Source: Moniliella sp. 'wahieum' (lineage: Eukaryota > Basidiomycota > Moniliellomycetes > Moniliellales > Moniliellaceae). Taken from it: 64,000 nt of DNA. How positions within the stretch are numbered: position 1 is the first letter of the stretch; each line of letters opens with the position of its first letter. Position numbers and translations under genes: made by a program. The notes beneath the pieces were generated by a model. That model made no database searches, was not told the origin of the DNA, and was given only the letters and a program-made list of their open reading frames with translations. Of the stretch, positions 58,862 to 64,000 are shown piece by piece. Location of the stretch: the NCBI GenBank assembly GCA_003971905.1, contig RSEE01000050.1:310001-374000 (forward strand), given 5' to 3'.

Positions 58862-59094
58862 GATGCAACACACCTGTACTCTATCTTCCTTGATCCATTT
58901 TGGTTGCCCCGACCCTGGCGGCGGCACGAAGTTGTATACCTGTCCCACATCATAGTTGTTAGATATTCAGTCCACCCGTACAGAGCGAATCGGTTGCAGC
59001 TTCCTTCGCTTTCTTCCTCCATGTGCTCGAGCGACGGAAGCACGTTCATAAAATACCGGGAGCTGCGCCAGCACGCGGCTGCCCCCCTGCCGCC

Positions 59095-59931
59095 TTATTC
59101 AATGTATGGTGGTGGCTCGTAGCCTGGAGGTGCGTCACGACGAGCAGGGTTGGACAAAACAGCCTGCTCTTGCGTCTCGATCTGCTGGGTCAACATGGCT
59201 GTTTCCACATCGTCCCTGGCGGAGGATTGGAGGATGGGTGTGGAAGTGCTGCTGGACTCGCAGCATTCGACCCAGCTAAAGCCGCTGACAGGCCGGCCGA
59301 TCCAGTTGTATCGGGGGTGTACTGCGGAAGCGACTCAAAGTACGACGGTTGGCTCTGTCCTCGGGCCTCTTCAAACCGGGCCTTGACCTCCTCAATCGCA
59401 TTGCGAAAGTCGATGCCCCCACCTTGGTTGAAGTACGTGGTCAACAGGCCCGTTGGGGCGGCGCCAGGCGTCGCAGGGTCCTCCGCGCTAGGCAGTCCGC
59501 CGCCAACGACGGGCACCACAGTGGCTTCCAAGTAGGGTGCACCGAAAATAGGAATCATGTAGCGCGTGTCAATGTAGTTGTCGAGGGGCACAGTAGCGTA
59601 GCCAGCGGTGCAGCCAGGTCGGCATGGGCCTTCCCCTCGACGCGGAGAGGGGGGTTGCGGACAAAAATAAGCGCTGGTTGGTGACATAGGAGGTTCCCGA
59701 TGCTTTCCAGGAGTGCTTCTTACTGCCAAGCTTCCAGGAGAGTCTGGAGAGGGGGTGAGGTGGTTAGTGTGGGTGCGTGCTGGAGGCCATGTGCGTGCTC
59801 ATGCCACGCATCAGCAGGGGGGGAGGGGCGTACTCGACGAGGCATCCGGGGGCCGAGTAGAAGATCTTCTCTTTCTGGAGCGGGACAGGAGCCGATCCTG
59901 CCTCGTTCGTGAGGGCCCAGTTGAGTGCCAT
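59095..59931 (-). CDS. WBP2-like GRAM-domain protein with PPxY motifs
   Basis: WBP2-type proteins carry a membrane-associated GRAM domain and PPxY motifs that bind WW-domain proteins such as NEDD4/Rsp5 ligases or YAP. The minus strand reads MALNWALTNEAGSAPVPL (ATG at 59931), then KIFYSAPGCLVEY, a probable intron ending in CCAG near 59743, and, with indels, SGTSYVTNQRLIFVRNPP. VPLDNYIDTRYMIPIFGAPY and TYFNQGGGIDFRNAIEEVKA match the GRAM core ('FGANY', 'GGAIEF'). A Ser/Pro linker follows, and the protein ends DAPPGYEPPPYIE at the stop (59095), giving PPGY and PPPY. Frame changes near 59665 and 59210. It is tail-to-tail with UTP14, 233 bp away. Confidence 0.82.
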
Positions 59932-60162
59932 GGCGGGTGGTGCGTGCGCGACGGTGGTGGTGGCCTCGGCTGGTGGCGAATGAAATTGGTTGGCCAATCA
60001 GGAGAGGCAGCGGAAGCGATCACGTGACCTACCGGACGCGGCAGGGCTGAAACGCGCCGCAGCGGAACTTCCACTGAGTGCTTTGTTGCTCGCGCAGCCC
60101 CGCACTTGGACAGCACCCACGCCCACCACCCCACATCACCCGCCTCAGCCGGCCCCTCCAAC

Positions 60163-63100
60163 ATGCCGTCTCTGCGGCCCCGGCACTGGCCCTCCCCATC
60201 CCGCCCCATGTCGCCCTTCCGCCCCCGCAGCCCGGCGCCCGTCTCCCCGACGATGGCGATGGGGATGCCGACGACGATGGCAGTGTCCACGGCAACGGCG
60301 GCAACGCGGACGACGACCGCAACATGCTTCTTCGTCTCGCCCGTCTTCCCGCACCGCATCCCGCTCTGCCTCACCCACCCGCCTCTTCCGCCCCTCATCT
60401 CCCACTCGTCCTCGCTCAGCATCACCCTCCAACCCCCGCTCCAAGCGCCCGCTCAGCCAGCACCTCTACCAAAAGGTTGCTGCCATCACCCGCCAACCCA
60501 CCGCGACGACGCCGGCCCCCACTAGAGGAGCGCTACTCGCATGCTACATCTGATCCCCATCCGTATGACCTGATAATCGAACTCATCCGGCCGGGTCGGG
60601 CCAAGTTCCCTTTCCTTCTGCTCCTGTCACGGCTGACGCCACGCTTTGCGCCTTCTTTGACGTGGTACTTGAACATGAGGACGAAATGCTCAACGAGAGT
60701 GCCCACACCGCTGGATCTGGTACGTTAGGGTGCTTCTCGGCGCTGCTCACCATCTTGATCCGGTCCTGACTCTTTTTATTTAGCCGTCTTGCTGCCAGAG
60801 CTGGGCATGGAAGAGCACACCTCTGTCCTCGCGGCTAGCTCCTCTTTTCCCGCCTTGGCCGACGAAGTTGGGTCCACCAGCATGAGCGTCACTGCCCTGG
60901 CTTTTGATGACCCCAAGTCTAACGAATACAACTTTCCCCATCTCGAAAGACCTTTGAGGGAATTGCTCGAGACGGTGAGTATGTGCTCCGCATCAAAGTA
61001 ATCAACAACGTGAGTTTTTCTTTTTCCTTATGCACGGAATCTCCCTTTTCTTTTCCAGCCTTACTGATCCGTTTCTCTCTACCCTCTTTATCTACAGGAG
61101 TATGCCAAGCCCCTCCGCGCTCCAGGCAACACGCTCATTTCGCCTGAGGATGCCCACACCCTCTTCAGCAATATTGGAGAGATTGTCGCTGCCCACATGA
61201 CGTTCTTGGACGAGCTTGAGGGGTTGATGAAACTTGAGACTCTGATGTCATCGAGGGGTTGGGGGATGTAATGCAGCGCCTGATGGTCTGCTCCTCGTGC
61301 TACGCCGAATACATGGCCAATGCACCGGAAGCATCCGCTCTGCTCCGCAAGATGAACAAGAAAGCGCGTTTGTCGCTTTTACAGATCGGGTCAAGGCCAA
61401 AACCAGTGCTGTCGGCCGTATTGGACTGGATGAGCTGTTAATGGCACCAGTGCAGCGGATGCCCAGGTACCAATTGCTGATTGCTCAGATGCTCAAGTAC
61501 ATTCCCTCCGGCTCACGGCCTAGGCAGCGTCTCCAAGCCGTCTCTCGAATGGCCGTACAATTGCCCTGCGCGAGAGAGATGCGGAAACCAAGCAAGCTGC
61601 TGTTCGTTGGAGTGTGAACCGGCACGTTGAAGGGGTACCCCCTGAACTATGGTCGTCCAAACCCCGCTTGCTGGGATCCGTTGATGTGAACGACTTTCCC
61701 TTGGCCGCTGACGAGGCCAGTACTGAGCTTGAGACGCTGGCAGTAACACTTCTCTTATTTGACGCGTTCCTGTTGATTGTCCAACGCGCTCCCGAATCCA
61801 GCGGAACAGCCGCACTCGGATTGGGAGACTTGAATTCGTTAGCCGATCTCATGCTGGCTGCTGCCCCTGGTGCTAACGTTTCGGTAGCCGACCAAAGCAT
61901 CCTCACGGCCGGCTTACTCCAGCATACTGATGCTGCTCAACTGACGTACAAGGGTCGCGTTGACCTTATGGACTTCGAAGCTCGTGATCTGGGCGGCCCT
62001 GACTTCCAGGTCCGCCACACTGACAAGGGCGTACAGTCGGGTTCAACCGCTTTGAGTGCGCGCTGGGCCCATCGACCCGTACGCCAGTATGCCGTTGTTG
62101 AGCCTCCGGCCCCCAACCAGGATGTCAGGCGCGCGGCTCCCTCTTCACGGTCTCCTGCTCGTGTCCAAAAAACTGCCTTTCTTGAGTCCATCTGGCGTGC
62201 CCAGGCCCGTAAACTCGCCTGCACATCGCAGTCGGTAAGGCGAGAAGTTCCCCCGCCACCTTTGACCCTGTAACTGGCGTCCCCATCCGTCCACGACAGA
62301 TCATTTACTTTCTTGTGTATCGCCGCACAGCCTGGGAACCCATCGTTCGCAAAACCCCCGTTGCGCTTCATGTCAACATTGCCAGCACCCATGGCCGCTT
62401 GCATGTTCCAGATCATCGCGTGCCTTCGTCAGGCCCCCATGCGGTGGTGGAGCTGACGGCAATCGATAAGCAGGGTCGCTGCTTTGTCCGCACCCAGTTG
62501 CCTGGCCAGGTTCAGAGTGACGAGGAGGTGGTTCCGTTGGGCATGATTACCGAGTACGTCCAGAGAGTTCACCAACGCCTCCCGCCCTCCCTGGCTACCA
62601 GCTTTGTCTCCCCGCGTGTTCGTTTGGTGAGCATCAATTCATTGGGGCCCCTCACGCCCCCGCGGGGGTGACAGCACAAGGACACGGCTTCCCAGGCACA
62701 AACTCTGCAAGTTCTAACAACAGCCCCCGCGTCTACGCGATGTGGGTCGTCACCTTCTCTCGGCTGGAATGACTACGCTTCGTCGTTCCGCCTCGCCCGT
62801 AGTCGAGTGGACCAAACGAATTTGCCTCGATGGGGCATCGCCGGCACCGCTCCCGCGCCGGATCATCCACCGGTGGTACTGCGACCTCCAGCGTCTTTGG
62901 TGGATCCATCTCCACCTCCAACTGGGGATCGACGATGACTTCGTCGGACCACACTCGAGGTACGGTTGCAACCACGTTAAGCGCCGCCAGCTCCTCCTCT
63001 GCCCACTCGAGCCCCAAGCGCGGACAGGCCAAGCGTTCTTTCCACCTTCTAAACCGGACACGTGCGGGCCCGAACAGTTCGGAGCACAAAACTGAGCCTG

Positions 63101-64000
63101 CCCCAGACTGAAGGGACCTTGGGCCACCTCCGCTCCCCGAGAAGGAGGTTGGAGAAAAATCAAATGGCTCGGTTACGCCCACTCCGAGCCCTTGTCCCTC
63201 CTACGGCAAACCCATTGAGCCAACTCTCGAAGCTGCTGCTGTCCCAGAAGTCAATACGACCATGGGTGGACATGACGTTGAAGATGATGGGGAGCACGCC
63301 AGCCACCAGCCTGCCCGGTGCAGCACTCTTCTTCCTAGAGCCCAGCGCGGGCTCGACCGTCGCGAAACGACCATGGGTCCCCGCCCGCTCCGCTCGACTC
63401 GTCTGCGAGCCCATCCTCCTGCGCCCGTTCCCTCGGTCCCATCCAGCTGTCAGACGCAGCCAGCACCAATTCGAAGCGGGTGGCGTCGGACCGTTTTGCT
63501 GACGAAGTAGATGAAAACGAGGGCATGGATGACCGTCCGTCCAAGCGCGTTTCGGTTCGGTCCAATCGCTCCAATCCTTCGGCCAACAGTCGCTCCTCCT
63601 CTCTCCGCAATAGCTCCGACAGTGCCCCTCCCCGTTCGGCCAATGCAAGGATGGCCAAGACCGACGGATTCGTCGCGCCCTCTCCCGGGCCAGCAAGCGC
63701 CCGCAAGCGTTTTGCGATATGCGCAAGTATCTCACTGATGTGCGGCAACAACATGACCAGGAAGCCTTGGATCCCCAATACCTCTCCACCCTTCTCGCGC
63801 AACTGACAAACTGGCTGCAAGATGCCGAAGCCGACTCGGTAGCGGATAAGGAAGAGCTCGATCTGCTCGTCTCTTCGGCCCTTGCCCCATCTTCCTTGTC
63901 TGATCCAGCTTCGGAGGGACAACTGGAAGTGGAAAACGCTAAACTTCGTGCAGAGCGGGCAGCGCTACAGAAGCATGAGCAGGAGCGGTTGAAGGAACTT
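60163..64000 (+). CDS. Rho guanine-nucleotide exchange factor (DH-PH), 3' end outside the window
   Basis: Activates Rho/Cdc42-type GTPases in polarity and wall growth. MPSLRPRHWPSPSRP opens a long disordered Ser/Pro N-terminus. Introns at 60720-60783 and 61010-61097. The DH domain (about 60940-61610) reads GEYVLRIKVINN, EYAKPLRAPGNTLIS, LFSNIGEIVAAHMTFLDELE, DVMQRLMVCSSCYAEYMANA and LLMAPVQRMPRYQLLIAQML, the last being the diagnostic CR3 helix. A PH-like region follows (about 61650-62300), containing LETLAVTLLLFDAFLLIVQR. Further on are Ser/Pro-rich stretches and, at the window edge, a coiled coil (QLEVENAKLRAERAALQKHE). The gene is cut by the window end. Frame changes occur near 60225, 60972, 61258, 61350, 61570, 62250 and later. 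Confidence 0.85.

Overview
The window looks like nuclear DNA of a fungus, most likely a basidiomycete. Evidence: short GT-AG introns (55 to about 150 nt), a White collar-1 photoreceptor with LOV and PAS domains but no GATA zinc finger, a velvet-domain factor, a GT15 mannosyltransferase, a WBP2-like GRAM protein and standard eukaryotic housekeeping genes. I cannot place it below phylum.

Layout. Bases 1-36 kb are gene-poor and repeat-rich. They hold RPS18 (3.6-4.2 kb), an amino-acid transporter (6.8-8.4 kb), an unrecognised single-pass membrane protein (9.2-10.7 kb, minus), VPS55 (13.6-14.1 kb, minus) and a velvet factor (24.7-25.7 kb). Around them lie LTR-element fossils (0.9-1.5, 11.8-12.5 and 28.8-30.5 kb), diverged dispersed repeats, hairpins and many very short palindromic arrays. 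Bases 36-64 kb are gene-dense: white collar-1 (+), a SYLF protein (-), a GT15 mannosyltransferase (+), PRPP synthetase (-), eIF5A (+), an RBM26/27-type RNA-binding protein (-), an SR splicing factor (+), UTP14 (+), a WBP2-like protein (-) and a RhoGEF (+, running off the window). Several neighbours are divergent pairs with intergenic gaps of 0.2-1.4 kb.

The most unusual signal is a 7-bp code-like repeat. The gene-poor half is full of runs of six-base palindromes of the form A-x-y-y'-x'-T (AAGCTT, ACGCGT, ATGCAT, AGATCT, ACATGT, AACGTT, ATCGAT, ACCGGT, AGGCCT, AGTACT, AATATT), each followed by one spacer base. The period stays exactly 7 bp even where one palindrome gives way to another. I know of no described repeat class with this rule.

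Quality caveat. Nearly every conserved gene is open only if single-base indels are allowed. Several lie in homopolymers, and conserved residues resume perfectly in the next frame (RPS18, eIF5A, PRS, WC-1, UTP14). I read this as uncorrected long-read error, not gene decay, so exon and protein ends below are approximate. All assignments are by eye from motifs; no search was run.
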